A stretch of 57,086 nt of DNA from Paludibacteraceae bacterium (GCA_905233935.1 CAJOFU010000021.1:1-57086), one strand, 5' to 3'; shown: positions 18,138 to 27,512, numbered from the stretch's first letter. A program made the numbers and translations. The notes: a model not told the origin generated them from the sequence alone.

Positions 18138-18203
18138 ATGGAAATATATTTTGCTGACAGCGATTTGGAAGCCTGCGCAAAAGATGAGCGTTTATGTATA
18201 TGA
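18138..18203 (+). pseudogene. HigB-like toxin remnant
   Basis: ATG at 18138 opens a 21-residue frame, MEIYFADSDLEACAKDERLC plus I, ending in TGA. This looks like the N-terminus of a HigB/RelE-type toxin (the DLE...DERL pattern), cut off just before the antitoxin gene. The expected toxin body of about 70-80 residues is missing, so an internal deletion is likely. Confidence 0.6.
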
Positions 18204-18580
18204 AAACAAATATGAGAACCGCGTACAATCCTATTAAGGCATTTCATCCGGGAGAGACATTGGATGAGAAACTGCAAGAGATGCAGATGCCGGTAACAGA
18301 GTTTGCTGCACAGACAGGAGTTCCTGCATTTGTAATAGAATCAATCATTGCAGGGAACATGTCTATCACAGCAGACATGGCATTGGCGTTTGAAAAAGTG
18401 ACACTTATCCCTGCCCATTATTGGCTGAACGCGCAGCATAGTTATGACGAATACCTTGTGGATCAGGAATCTGCAAATTACCAGATTCGCTTGACGGAAA
18501 GCCAAAAATGCTTGGCATCGCTGATGGTAAGTGCAATCACACATGTTCCCACATCTACTCGACAGATAGCTTATGCATAG
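18194..18580 (+). CDS. higA: HigA-like antitoxin (XRE-type helix-turn-helix)
   Basis: A DNA-binding antitoxin of up to 128 residues. The signature FHPGETLDEKLQEMQMPVTEFAAQTGVP and the helix-turn-helix continuing through ESIIAGNMSITADMALAFE are typical of HigA. Possible starts are 18194, 18200 and 18212; the one beginning MRTAYNPIKAFHPGE fits the family best. Its toxin is reduced to a 21-residue stub just upstream, leaving a solitary antitoxin or regulator. It is bracketed by 61/62-base direct repeats. Confidence 0.8.
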   Translation: MYMKTNMRTAYNPIKAFHPGETLDEKLQEMQMPVTEFAAQTGVPAFVIESIIAGNMSITADMALAFEKVTLIPAHYWLNAQHSYDEYLVDQESANYQIRLTESQKCLASLMVSAITHVPTSTRQIAYA

Positions 18581-18639
18581 ACAACTAACAACGAATAATA
18601 ACATAAAAAAACAAAATACATTATGAAAACGTTTAAATT
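18579..18639 (+). repeat. 61-base direct repeat, right copy (junction J5)
   Basis: Second copy of the 17990-18051 repeat. It runs from the higA stop codon into codon 6 of the giant surface-protein gene. Confidence 0.9.
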
Positions 18640-21600
18640 TAAATGGCTATTACTGAATGTGATACTTAGTTTAGCAAGTATTAACACCGCGAGGGCAGAC
18701 GGATACGAGTACGGAATGCAATACTTGTATATTGATGCCAGTGCTTGTTCCTGGTGGGCAGATGATTCTGCACAGCCATGCTTGAACGCTTATTGGAATA
18801 CGGCTTGCAACGACGAAGACATTTATCAAGGAGCAGCAGATGGAAACTTAGAGACACGCATTTGGTATTTTAATTTGTCCAACATGAACGCTTCCTATGC
18901 TTGGTTTAGAGGTTTTAAGGTACAACGTCACCCTGTAAGCAGTTCAAATTGGTGGAATGGTACAACCTTGGGTGTTGGAACTTCGTCTGGTAATACTATG
19001 AATTGCTATAAAATAGCTAGCGATGGAAATAGTGCATCTTGGGATTATTATCGCCCCGCGATGAGTTCGGCAAGTGTAGTTGATAACGGAACAACTAAAA
19101 CCGGATCGGGAACATCGCTTAGTCCATATCAGGTAGTTACGGGAGCAACTATTAAACTTTCTGCGTCTTGCGTAAGTGCCGTAGAAGATGGCGCTATGAC
19201 GAAGGAATACAAGTTCTTGAATAAAGGAAGTCAAGTACGCGCTTATTCTTCGACAAACACGTATACATTTACAGCAGGAGCGGCTGGAACAACGTATGAG
19301 ATTACCGTTACAGCAAGGAATACTTATCAATCAGCAAGTGGAACGGAATCTTCAGCTTCCTCTACGTTGTATTATACTATCATAGCAGAGCCGGAAGCAA
19401 CAAACGAAGTGACGATTAGTTACAAATTCGGTGCTACTACTATCAAGGCGTATGATACAGAAGATGTAGGAGAAGAAACACCTTCATCAATTTCTGCTCC
19501 GGATATTACCGGTTATTCCTTCAGTTCATGGTCATTAGGTAATGGTTTGAATAACAAGTCTGGTAGCACAACAGCCAACCCGATAAGTATTACAACCAAA
19601 GCAAGCGGCACGTATACGTTGACTGCTAATTATAATGAGGTTCTGACAACTGATTGGAAGTTGATTGGTGATAACCAAAGCGGATCGCCATTTGGTGATA
19701 ATTATGCATATGCATCAGGTAAGGCAATGTCTAAGAAGACGGGGTACTCTACAACAGATAAGGCATATAAAACATTGAATGTTACAAAACTTCCGGGATC
19801 ATATTACGGCTTTAAAGTTGCGACTGCTAGTGGTAGTTCAACAGAGTATGGTTGGGGAAACTCTGATGGATACTATGTCACATACAATAGATCTAAAAGC
19901 GGTACTGCCAATGATGTTTACACTGGTAACCAGCACGAATTGAAGTTTGTACCGGATGGTTTAGGTGAATATGAGTTTGAAGTGGATTATACGGCTACTC
20001 CTTGCTCTGTGAAAGTTACCTTCCCGACGGTATATGCGGTAACATATAGTGTTGGTTCTGTTGCCGGTACAAGTGGAAGTATATCAGCTACGTATAGTTC
20101 TGTAGCATTCTCTTCGGGAACGAAGATTCAGAGCGGCAAGAGTGTGACGCTAACCGCTCCAGCTGCTAAGAGTGGATATACATGGTACGGTTGGTGTACT
20201 AATACGAATGGTACAGGACGTGTGTCAGAAAGTGCAACCTATAGTCCGACAATCTCAGCATCGACAACTCTATATGCATGCTATACGGAGAATTCGTATA
20301 CCGTCACCGTTAATGCAAGCTCAGGCGGACAAGTTAGTTACAATGGCGGTGATGCAGGTAGCAGTTGTAGCGCAAGCGCTGGTGTAGCTACGGCATCGGC
20401 TACTATATCTGCTATTCCAAATACGGGTTACGCTTTTGTAGGTTGGACAAATGTAGATGCAGACCACCATATTACTAACTATACTGCTACATGGAATAGT
20501 ACCAACAAAGGTTGGGATTTGGTGGTTAAAGCAGATGCTGCAACAACAATTACTGCTAATTTTGCACCGAGATTTGCGTTGGTAGGCGCTATTGTTGCTG
20601 ATGGTAATCCTGAGGGAGGAATGCCCGGTTGGGCAGAGGCTGCAGCGTTTACCTATTCAGCAGGAACATATACAATCAGCCGAACACTGACTTCTCCGAA
20701 CACCGGTTATGCGTTCAAGATTATTGACCGCCTTGCAGAAAGTTGGATATGGAGAGGGCACTCATCTCCAACAAACAATCTTGCAGTAGATAATACTACT
20801 ACTTATACACTGACGGAGAATGGCGGTAATAACGTATTCTTTGATTCGAGAGGTGTAGGTAGTTACACGTTCACGGTAGTAGAAGAGACTATAACAGGTG
20901 TCGTTTATCCGAAGGTAAAGATCCAGGATGGCGCCAACTCACATGTTGTTACTTGGGGTTATGTTTCTGATAACGGAGAAGAAGGTGGTACAATCACATC
21001 TGTGGTAGATGGGGAAGCTACACCCAACTCAATCGCTTCCGGCAAATATGTGAAAGACGGAGGTTCTATCACAGCTACTGCGGCAGCAAATCCGGGTTAT
21101 CGTTTCATCGATTTCCGAACCAGTAGTACGTATGGCGGCGGCTCGCAACTAAGCACATCTAATCCTTATACGGTTGCTTCCGTTAAAGCCGATCAAAACA
21201 TTTATGCTCAGTTCGCAGAGAATTTGTGTACGGTAACTATCACCGCGAATAACAAGTCAGCCGGTAGTATAACTGTTGGAGGAGAAGCTTTTGCGTGGGA
21301 CGGAACGACCAATGTGGGTGTTTATAACTACAAATCACTGGTTGTCACTCCGGCTGACGGATACTATTTCAGCGGATGGACATTATCCTCTACACCGGAC
21401 TTTGAGGTAGACGATGATGGTGAAAGCGGATCTTCAACTAATCTTCGCGGTCTTGGTGGTACGCACGGTTCTACCGGTACGTTGACTGCTAACTTCAAGG
21501 AATTGGAGAAGATTTATTTCCGCAATAACTTTGACGATGGCACAAATCCCGCAACGCATTGGGATAATGTGTATGTTTACTTCGATGTTGATTTGCAAGA

Positions 21601-24391
21601 CAGTCGTGCGAAAACAAGTACAGTTAACACAACGGAGAATTTGCACGTTGCTATGACAGATAAGGAATACAAGAACATCTATTGGGCTTATGTTCCTCGT
21701 TATGTCACAAAGAACAACAAGACTAAAGTAGCATTTGCAAACTTTGATTATGCAGAAAACGGTTACAAGTTATGGCCTGGATCCGGTTCGTCTAACCATG
21801 GTCAGGCTGTTTACCGTGAAGATTTTAAAGGTAATAACAACATGTTCGTTCCGTACCACGTTACGACATCTACAAGCACTGATGATGCAGGTGGTAATAC
21901 GGATTACTTCAACAACGGTTATTGGATGTATTACACCCTTACTACCGGTGATAGCGCAAGTTACTATGTAGAACGCAGAACAGGTTCCGGTGAATATTCC
22001 GGTCGCTTGGCTGCATTCCAAGTACTGACTGAACCGTGGGAAGATACGAAGATTCAGTGCCGCTTGCGTATAGACGGTATTTCAAATGACAAGTACGTCA
22101 TATTCAACGAAGCGGGCAAGAAGTACAAAGCATCAAGCGCAATTGCTTACGATAATTACGAAGATGTGGCAGTAGTGGAAGATAATGCTTCTGACGCATA
22201 CTTCACACTGACTCCTACTTCGGAAGGAGAATATGTGATTACTCTCGACCAAAGTGGTGACCAGATGAAGATAAGTGTAAACTATCCAGTGGCAGTAAAT
22301 GACTATGTGATTGAGCATACATACAAGGGACGCAACAAAGCGAATTCAGCGGATTCGACTTATACTACCAGATCGAATGTCATTAAAGCGGCTGATGCGT
22401 CTACGCTTACTCGCTACTCCATGTATCTGAACAAAAATACCGCTACGCTGAAATTGCGTAAATGTACCAATATATCAGCCGGAGCACCTGTTTGGAGTTC
22501 AGGAGAGACATATAAGCTAAGTGACATATTAACCAAACTGACTTCCGACGGTAATGGTGTTTATCAGTTCGATATTGCAGTAAATACTTCTACCCACCAA
22601 GTTTCAGAGATAGATAGTATACGTCTCTACACCGGTAACTTCTATATCAAGACTGATGCAGCAAGTGGCGGATGGGTTGCTTACAAGAACAACATTCTAG
22701 ATAAGAACACAGTGAGCTTTGACCGCAGCAAGGCTGAAACATTCGACAACTACTTCTGTAAGTATTTTGCTTCGAAGGATTGCAATATCAAGAGTGTGAT
22801 TGCCAACGACTATTGCAACCAGTTGTCGGATACAGTGAAAGGCGATGGTATAGCACGCATGGTAGGAAAGGAGCCGTTTGTGCCAGTTGACGGAACAAGT
22901 ATCCGCTTCAGTTACAACAGTGCAACGAACGAGACGAAACGCGCATATATGGGAGCATCGTCAAATAATGACTTCCTTAGTCTTGTACCAAGTACTGATA
23001 ACAAGATATATAGAACAATATCAGAAATAGAATATGACCTGTATGATCAAGCTGAAGGTAGTGCACAACGTAAATTTGCAGATAACGGTAACTGGGTATA
23101 TGAGATGGATCTTGAAGTTAAACCCGGTGGTCAAGCCGGTGTAACAGCTGCATATACCGACGCATCCTCTACCAAACATGTGCAGACACTTATTAATACA
23201 GATAATACTGTGCTTGGCGGTAGTGGATCCACTTCATATGAAATTCGCGTTGTTTACGACTTCAAGACCAACTATATGATGTCGTCGTTTATACTTCCAA
23301 GTAGTGAAATTACAGATAAACTTAGCAATGTTGATATGCTTTGGGTTCGCCACAAAGATCATTCGCCGCAACAACTCCTTCTTGGTGACGGTGGTGAGCT
23401 TAAAAAAGTAAACGTAGTTGCTGCCATCGAACTTCGTTACGACTCAGTACATTCGAGCGGATCAGGAAGTGGTCATGTTACTATGACCAGCTGGACTCCG
23501 CAGAACAGACCGTTCTTGAAGTACTTTGTTTCGTTCCCGTTTGATGTGCCGGTAAATAGTATCTTCGGTTTGAACCAAGCAGATTTGGGCAGAGAATATA
23601 TTATTCAACATTATAACGGCGCTAAACGTGCAAAAGAAGGTTTGTTTGGCGGTGATGATGATAACTACTGGGAGAATCTGACCAAAGACAGCATTATGCA
23701 TGCCAACGAAGGTTACTGCGTAATCTTCGATAACGATTATGTAAGCGGTTTGTATGGACATATTTGGGATAACAAGTCAAGCGGATCTTCTGTATACATG
23801 TATTTCCCGGCAAAGGATACGATTGCAGCCATTACGAATGACAATAAAGAAATTAACGTGAAACCACTTACTTGTACCATTGATCGCGCATGGGCGAACA
23901 ATGCTGGAAAGAATCACACGAATACCGACTCTCACTGGCACATGATTGGTTCGCCTCTGTTCCATGATTCGCAAATAAAAACGAACACTGAGGACGCAAG
24001 TGGTAACTATCCGCTATCATCTTACTACTATTTGGATTATTCGGATAACAAGTGGAAATCAGTAGGCATTACCAAGGAAAGTACAGACTTCAAGGCTATG
24101 TCCAGCGTGATGGTACAATGGTACGGAAACGTAACATGGCAAGTTAAACCGGATCCGACTCCAGCACCACGTCGCGTATCAGAAGCACTGAAAAATTATC
24201 AGGTTAAGCTTGATCTGTCGTACAACGGCAATACGCCTGACTGGACATATGTTCAATTGCGCGAAGATGCTGATGACGACTTCGTTCTCCGCGAGGATAT
24301 GTACAAGATGTACAACAGCGGTATACCGCAGATTTATACTTTCGCCGGTGCGTACGACGTAGCATTCAGACAATACCTGTTGGTGTACTGA
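18623..24391 (+). CDS. Giant InlB-repeat surface protein (frame broken near the 3' end)
   Basis: A secreted protein of 1922 residues in this frame. The signal peptide is residues 1-25 (ending NTARA). Several Listeria-Bacteroides (InlB B-type) repeat domains follow, recognisable by GYxFxxW and TLYACY/TITANF endings, at roughly residues 255-340, 470-560, 560-650, 780-870 and 870-960. The C-terminal half is beta-rich, with no enzyme motifs. Such proteins are usually surface-anchored or secreted adhesins. The frame ends VAFRQYLLVY, but the next frame continues the same protein (see 24392-24702). One missing base near 24364 explains this, so the true product is about 2026 residues. Confidence 0.88.
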   Translation: MKTFKFKWLLLNVILSLASINTARADGYEYGMQYLYIDASACSWWADDSAQPCLNAYWNTACNDEDIYQGAADGNLETRIWYFNLSNMNASYAWFRGFKVQRHPVSSSNWWNGTTLGVGTSSGNTMNCYKIASDGNSASWDYYRPAMSSASVVDNGTTKTGSGTSLSPYQVVTGATIKLSASCVSAVEDGAMTKEYKFLNKGSQVRAYSSTNTYTFTAGAAGTTYEITVTARNTYQSASGTESSASSTLYYTIIAEPEATNEVTISYKFGATTIKAYDTEDVGEETPSSISAPDITGYSFSSWSLGNGLNNKSGSTTANPISITTKASGTYTLTANYNEVLTTDWKLIGDNQSGSPFGDNYAYASGKAMSKKTGYSTTDKAYKTLNVTKLPGSYYGFKVATASGSSTEYGWGNSDGYYVTYNRSKSGTANDVYTGNQHELKFVPDGLGEYEFEVDYTATPCSVKVTFPTVYAVTYSVGSVAGTSGSISATYSSVAFSSGTKIQSGKSVTLTAPAAKSGYTWYGWCTNTNGTGRVSESATYSPTISASTTLYACYTENSYTVTVNASSGGQVSYNGGDAGSSCSASAGVATASATISAIPNTGYAFVGWTNVDADHHITNYTATWNSTNKGWDLVVKADAATTITANFAPRFALVGAIVADGNPEGGMPGWAEAAAFTYSAGTYTISRTLTSPNTGYAFKIIDRLAESWIWRGHSSPTNNLAVDNTTTYTLTENGGNNVFFDSRGVGSYTFTVVEETITGVVYPKVKIQDGANSHVVTWGYVSDNGEEGGTITSVVDGEATPNSIASGKYVKDGGSITATAAANPGYRFIDFRTSSTYGGGSQLSTSNPYTVASVKADQNIYAQFAENLCTVTITANNKSAGSITVGGEAFAWDGTTNVGVYNYKSLVVTPADGYYFSGWTLSSTPDFEVDDDGESGSSTNLRGLGGTHGSTGTLTANFKELEKIYFRNNFDDGTNPATHWDNVYVYFDVDLQDSRAKTSTVNTTENLHVAMTDKEYKNIYWAYVPRYVTKNNKTKVAFANFDYAENGYKLWPGSGSSNHGQAVYREDFKGNNNMFVPYHVTTSTSTDDAGGNTDYFNNGYWMYYTLTTGDSASYYVERRTGSGEYSGRLAAFQVLTEPWEDTKIQCRLRIDGISNDKYVIFNEAGKKYKASSAIAYDNYEDVAVVEDNASDAYFTLTPTSEGEYVITLDQSGDQMKISVNYPVAVNDYVIEHTYKGRNKANSADSTYTTRSNVIKAADASTLTRYSMYLNKNTATLKLRKCTNISAGAPVWSSGETYKLSDILTKLTSDGNGVYQFDIAVNTSTHQVSEIDSIRLYTGNFYIKTDAASGGWVAYKNNILDKNTVSFDRSKAETFDNYFCKYFASKDCNIKSVIANDYCNQLSDTVKGDGIARMVGKEPFVPVDGTSIRFSYNSATNETKRAYMGASSNNDFLSLVPSTDNKIYRTISEIEYDLYDQAEGSAQRKFADNGNWVYEMDLEVKPGGQAGVTAAYTDASSTKHVQTLINTDNTVLGGSGSTSYEIRVVYDFKTNYMMSSFILPSSEITDKLSNVDMLWVRHKDHSPQQLLLGDGGELKKVNVVAAIELRYDSVHSSGSGSGHVTMTSWTPQNRPFLKYFVSFPFDVPVNSIFGLNQADLGREYIIQHYNGAKRAKEGLFGGDDDNYWENLTKDSIMHANEGYCVIFDNDYVSGLYGHIWDNKSSGSSVYMYFPAKDTIAAITNDNKEINVKPLTCTIDRAWANNAGKNHTNTDSHWHMIGSPLFHDSQIKTNTEDASGNYPLSSYYYLDYSDNKWKSVGITKESTDFKAMSSVMVQWYGNVTWQVKPDPTPAPRRVSEALKNYQVKLDLSYNGNTPDWTYVQLREDADDDFVLREDMYKMYNSGIPQIYTFAGAYDVAFRQYLLVY

Positions 24392-24702
24392 TCCGTAAGA
24401 ACGGTACGTACACATTCTCAATGCCGACAACATTCAGCGGAACGGTTACGTTGATTGATACATTTGAGCAAACGCGCACAGACTTGTCAATCACTGACTA
24501 TACCGTTGAACTGGAGAAGGGTACAATCAATGATCGCTTCCTGTTGGAGATCAATATCCATAATGTAATTACCTCACTTGAGAATGAGAACGGCAGCAAT
24601 GTGCTCAACGATGGTGGAGTACACAAGTTCATCAAGAACGACAATATGTATATTCTCCGTAACGGCGTTATCTATGACGCTCAAGGCAGAAAAGTGGAAT
24701 AA
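24392..24702 (+). pseudogene. C-terminal end of the giant surface protein, out of frame
   Basis: Read in the +1 frame from 24364, the sequence continues IQTIPVGVLIRKNGTYTFSM and then TFSGTVTLIDTF. It finishes with MYILRNGVIYDAQGRKVE, a C-terminal tail like those of type IX or related Bacteroidota sorting domains. As a free open frame it starts at ATG 24421, but it has no signal peptide or promoter. A single-base deletion near 24364 in GCATTCAG, or a sequencing error, separates it from its parent. Confidence 0.8.
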
Positions 24703-24744
24703 GAACTTAAATTCTGATAACTTTATTACTGATAACTGAAAAAT

Positions 24745-25113
24745 ATGACAAAAATGAAAAATAAATTTATGATGACGGTAGTAGGCATGCTGATGGTGTG
24801 CCTGCTGCCCATTGCTGCCTATGATGAACCAACGATGAACACTACATCCGCTATGCAACTTTCCGGCAGTACGTATTCGTCGCAATTAGCGCCTATTGGT
24901 GCCAGTTCGATTGACGCAGAATTGCCCGGTGATGAACCGGGTAGCTACACCGGAAGTCATAAAGCGCGTAAATCGTTTGAGCCCAACCAAGAAATAGAAG
25001 GTCAAGATCCGGGTTCGCCTATCGGTGATGCTGCTCTGCCGCTGCTCGTGTTTGCTGCGGCTGCTGCCGCGACGGTTGCAATTCGCAATCGTCGCCGGCA
25101 AGTGGCAAAGTGA
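24745..25113 (+). CDS. Small exported protein with C-terminal sorting-like tail
   Basis: A 122-residue protein. It has an N-terminal signal (about 5-25), a Ser/Thr/Pro/Gly-rich middle (SGSTYSSQLAP, DEPGSYTGSHKARKS), then PIGDAALPLLVFAAAAAATVAI and the basic end RNRRRQVAK. A short motif, a single hydrophobic helix and a basic tail is the general plan of C-terminal sorting signals such as PEP-CTERM or LPXTG. The motif here is P-x-G-D. It lies 42 bases after the giant surface-protein gene and is probably cotranscribed. I do not recognise a named family. Confidence 0.7.
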   Translation: MTKMKNKFMMTVVGMLMVCLLPIAAYDEPTMNTTSAMQLSGSTYSSQLAPIGASSIDAELPGDEPGSYTGSHKARKSFEPNQEIEGQDPGSPIGDAALPLLVFAAAAAATVAIRNRRRQVAK

Positions 25114-25240
25114 GGAGTTTAAATTGCAATATAAACTGATACAAATAAGGAAATATTTATGTATTTTATGCAAAATTAATTATTCAATTTGCATAATTTA
25201 CATAAAATCGCGCATGCACGCGTGCGTACAATAATAAATA

Positions 25241-25272
25241 ATAGGTGACTTCTATTAGAACAAGTCACCTAT
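25241..25272. terminator. Hairpin terminator after the surface-protein genes
   Basis: ATAGGTGACTT at 25241-25251 pairs perfectly with AAGTCACCTAT at 25262-25272 around a 10-base loop. It lies between the convergent surface-protein and ATPase genes, with no long U-run. Confidence 0.6.
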
Positions 25273-25300
25273 TGCTTTGAATATATGCCGGTTATTGAGG

Positions 25301-25424
25301 TTATTAACATAGCGTTGTTAATAACTTTGCAAAATCAGAGAAATATTGTTGATAACTTGTCAATAGTTGTTAATAACCAAAAGTTATCAACAACAATCAA
25401 CAACCCGGTAAAAGTTATCAACAA
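25301..25424. repeat. Cluster of six GTTATYAACAA iterons
   Basis: Six near-identical 9-11 base sites (TTATTAACA or TTATCAACA) lie within 125 bases of AT-rich non-coding DNA. Forward copies are at 25301, 25383 and 25414; reverse copies at 25315, 25346 and 25367. Each differs by one base from the bacterial DnaA box TTATCCACA. It could be a replication origin-like region or an array of operator sites. No dnaA or dnaN is in the window. Confidence 0.6.
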
Positions 25425-25594
25425 GCCAATGCGCTGAATGAATGAAAGATACTGAGGTTATGAACATTTCAACAACCTATAATTATCATAAGGTTTTTAA
25501 TTAAAAGAATATATATAATATTTTAGTAAAGTCTCTAAGCTTTTGAAAAGTGAATAGTATGTTTACTAAACGAATATTCACTTATTCATGGAGA

Positions 25595-27013
25595 TTAATT
25601 TATAAAAAGATGATCCATTGTGACAACATTGTGTACATTTCCTGCATAGGGATTATCAGCTAAACCATAAGTACATATTAACACAATGCGAACAGCTTTT
25701 CGAGTATTTGTCTTTTCTACAAATAAGTTCAATCTTCTGCGTAGCGTTTCGTCCAAATCTTTTTGGATAGTAAATATATCATGAGAGAACTTTATCTCAC
25801 ATATATCTATTACCTGATCATCCCTATCTATTAACAAATCTATCTGTGCACCTGTTTCTGAACTATTCTTCGGTCTGTATGTCCATGAGTAGATACTACT
25901 ACCTACTCCGGCTATGCCTAATGCTGCTTTAATTTGAGGTACGTGTTGCATACACACTCGTTCAAATGCCAATCCGCTCCATGCGTTGTATATAGGTTTT
26001 CGTAATGTACGTGACCAAAATGTTGAATCCAGCTTGCTTCCTTGAATAAATTGAAAATAGAACAATGTGAAGTTATCTATCAACTGATACATTGTATCTT
26101 TCTTTTCTTTACCGATAGCGTTGTAGGAGCGGATAAATCCGCATTGTTCCAATTCATCCAATACGGTTGATAACGTTCCTCCTGTATCTTCACCTAATAT
26201 ATTAACTATTTCATAGCGTGTCAAACCTACTTTTTTAGTGCCCAAAATTTTTACTATATTGATATGTGGTTCCGGATGACGGAATAAAGCTGCATATAAA
26301 GCATTAAACTCTCCATCCAATTGCGCATCAGAAGCAAAGAATAATTCATCTATATTTTGCGACCATGACAATTCGCGTTGTAATAGACTCCAATAATATG
26401 GAATACCACCCAGAATCATGTATGTCTCTAAAATTTGCTCGCGTGTATAGCCTAAGTTTCGTGCAGTAGCAAATAGTTCACATTCGTGTAGTGTGAATGG
26501 TGATAATGTAATGCGACGTGTCAAACGATTATGCAAACCTCCGTAATTATTGATAATTTTCTTTATTATCCAACTCGTTGCACTGCCACATACTATCAAT
26601 AAAATATCATTGCGATAGTTAGCCCAACTGTTCCAAAAATGTTCAAGTGCACTAACAATATTTGATTTATGAGTATCCATCCATGGTAGTTCGTCTATAA
26701 ACACAACTTTTCTGCCTTCAGGAAGGGATGAAAGAAATTCACTTAAAGCATTAAACGCATCGTACCAATCGTTCAATTTAGGAATATCATGCATTCCGGC
26801 AGCCCGTAGTGATACAGCAAACTCTTTTAGTTGCTTCGATTTAGGTGCTTTCTGCAAACCTGTATGTCGAAATGCAAAATGATCATTAAAAACCTCTTTA
26901 ATAAGATACGTCTTACCTACACGACGCCTACCATAAAGTGCCACAAATTCCGATTGATCACTTGCATACAGTTTTTCTAATTGCTTTTGTTCTTTCTCTC
27001 TACCGATAATCAT
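25595..27013 (-). CDS. DUF234-type AAA ATPase
   Basis: A 472-residue ATP-binding protein. The Walker A motif is GRRRVGKTYL near residue 30, with VVFIDELPWMD as Walker B; the GSATSW sensor segment, a winged-helix part and a C-terminal DUF234 nuclease-like domain with QIDLLIDR and CEIKFS follow. The family is common in Bacteroidota and archaea but its function is not established. I chose ATG 27013 because the promoter at 27040-27070 puts the transcript start near 27033, inside the longer frame. Its -33 box overlaps one of four repeated AACGGAAT sites, so it may be autoregulated. Confidence 0.9.
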   Translation of the reverse strand: MIIGREKEQKQLEKLYASDQSEFVALYGRRRVGKTYLIKEVFNDHFAFRHTGLQKAPKSKQLKEFAVSLRAAGMHDIPKLNDWYDAFNALSEFLSSLPEGRKVVFIDELPWMDTHKSNIVSALEHFWNSWANYRNDILLIVCGSATSWIIKKIINNYGGLHNRLTRRITLSPFTLHECELFATARNLGYTREQILETYMILGGIPYYWSLLQRELSWSQNIDELFFASDAQLDGEFNALYAALFRHPEPHINIVKILGTKKVGLTRYEIVNILGEDTGGTLSTVLDELEQCGFIRSYNAIGKEKKDTMYQLIDNFTLFYFQFIQGSKLDSTFWSRTLRKPIYNAWSGLAFERVCMQHVPQIKAALGIAGVGSSIYSWTYRPKNSSETGAQIDLLIDRDDQVIDICEIKFSHDIFTIQKDLDETLRRRLNLFVEKTNTRKAVRIVLICTYGLADNPYAGNVHNVVTMDHLFIN

Positions 27014-27039
27014 AATCTTATTATTTATGTTTGACACTG

Positions 27040-27175
27040 CAAAGATACAAAAAAATAATCAAATTTCCAACGGAATCATCAAAAAAAAGTGAGATTCCGT
27101 TAAAAATAATGCATTTTTTAATAAATTTAAGCAAATTACTAACGGAATCTATAATTTTTTATACACTTTCCGTTA
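27040..27175 (-). promoter_or_regulatory. ATPase promoter with four AACGGAATC operator half-sites
   Basis: The minus-strand promoter is TTG (27068-27070), 20 bases, TATCTTTG (27040-27047). AACGGAATC occurs at 27069-27077 and 27141-27149, its complement GATTCCGTT at 27093-27101, and TTCCGTTA at 27168-27175. The inverted pair at 27069/27093 can form a hairpin or bind a dimer over the -33 box. Confidence 0.6.
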
Positions 27176-27389
27176 GAAATATGTGTACATAATATGACTT
27201 ACTTCATTTAAATTGTTGAATAAATATACTGAGTTAGGAAGGATACTAAAATGTTTTAATTATAAATAATAGCATTTGGCAGACTTATGGTATTCGTATA
27301 GTTTATGGTGTTTAGTACACTGAAAATGCAACCAAGGTTGTACAAATAGGCATAATTTGTGAGAAAATGCAAAGAATTTACGGTATTTA

Positions 27390-27421
27390 TTTGCATATGT
27401 CCGAAAAAAATACTATCTTTG
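27390..27421 (+). promoter_or_regulatory. Promoter of tRNA-Pro
   Basis: TTTG 27390-27393, 20 bases, TATCTTTG 27414-27421, placing the start about 12 bases before the mature tRNA. Confidence 0.75.
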
Positions 27422-27439
27422 CATCCGCTTTCGTAAAAA

Positions 27440-27512
27440 CGAGAAGTAGCGCAGTTGGTAGCGCACCACGTTCGGGACGTGGGGGTCGGGCGTTCGAGTC
27501 GCCTCTTCTCGA
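27440..27512 (+). tRNA. tRNA-Pro (anticodon CGG)
   Basis: A full cloverleaf of 73 bases. The acceptor stem is CGAGAAG/CTTCTCG, the D arm GCGC/GCGC, the anticodon arm CCACG-TTCGGGA-CGTGG with anticodon CGG, and the T arm GGGCG-TTCGAGT-CGCCT. The discriminator is A and CCA is not encoded. It has its own promoter and terminator. Confidence 0.96.
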
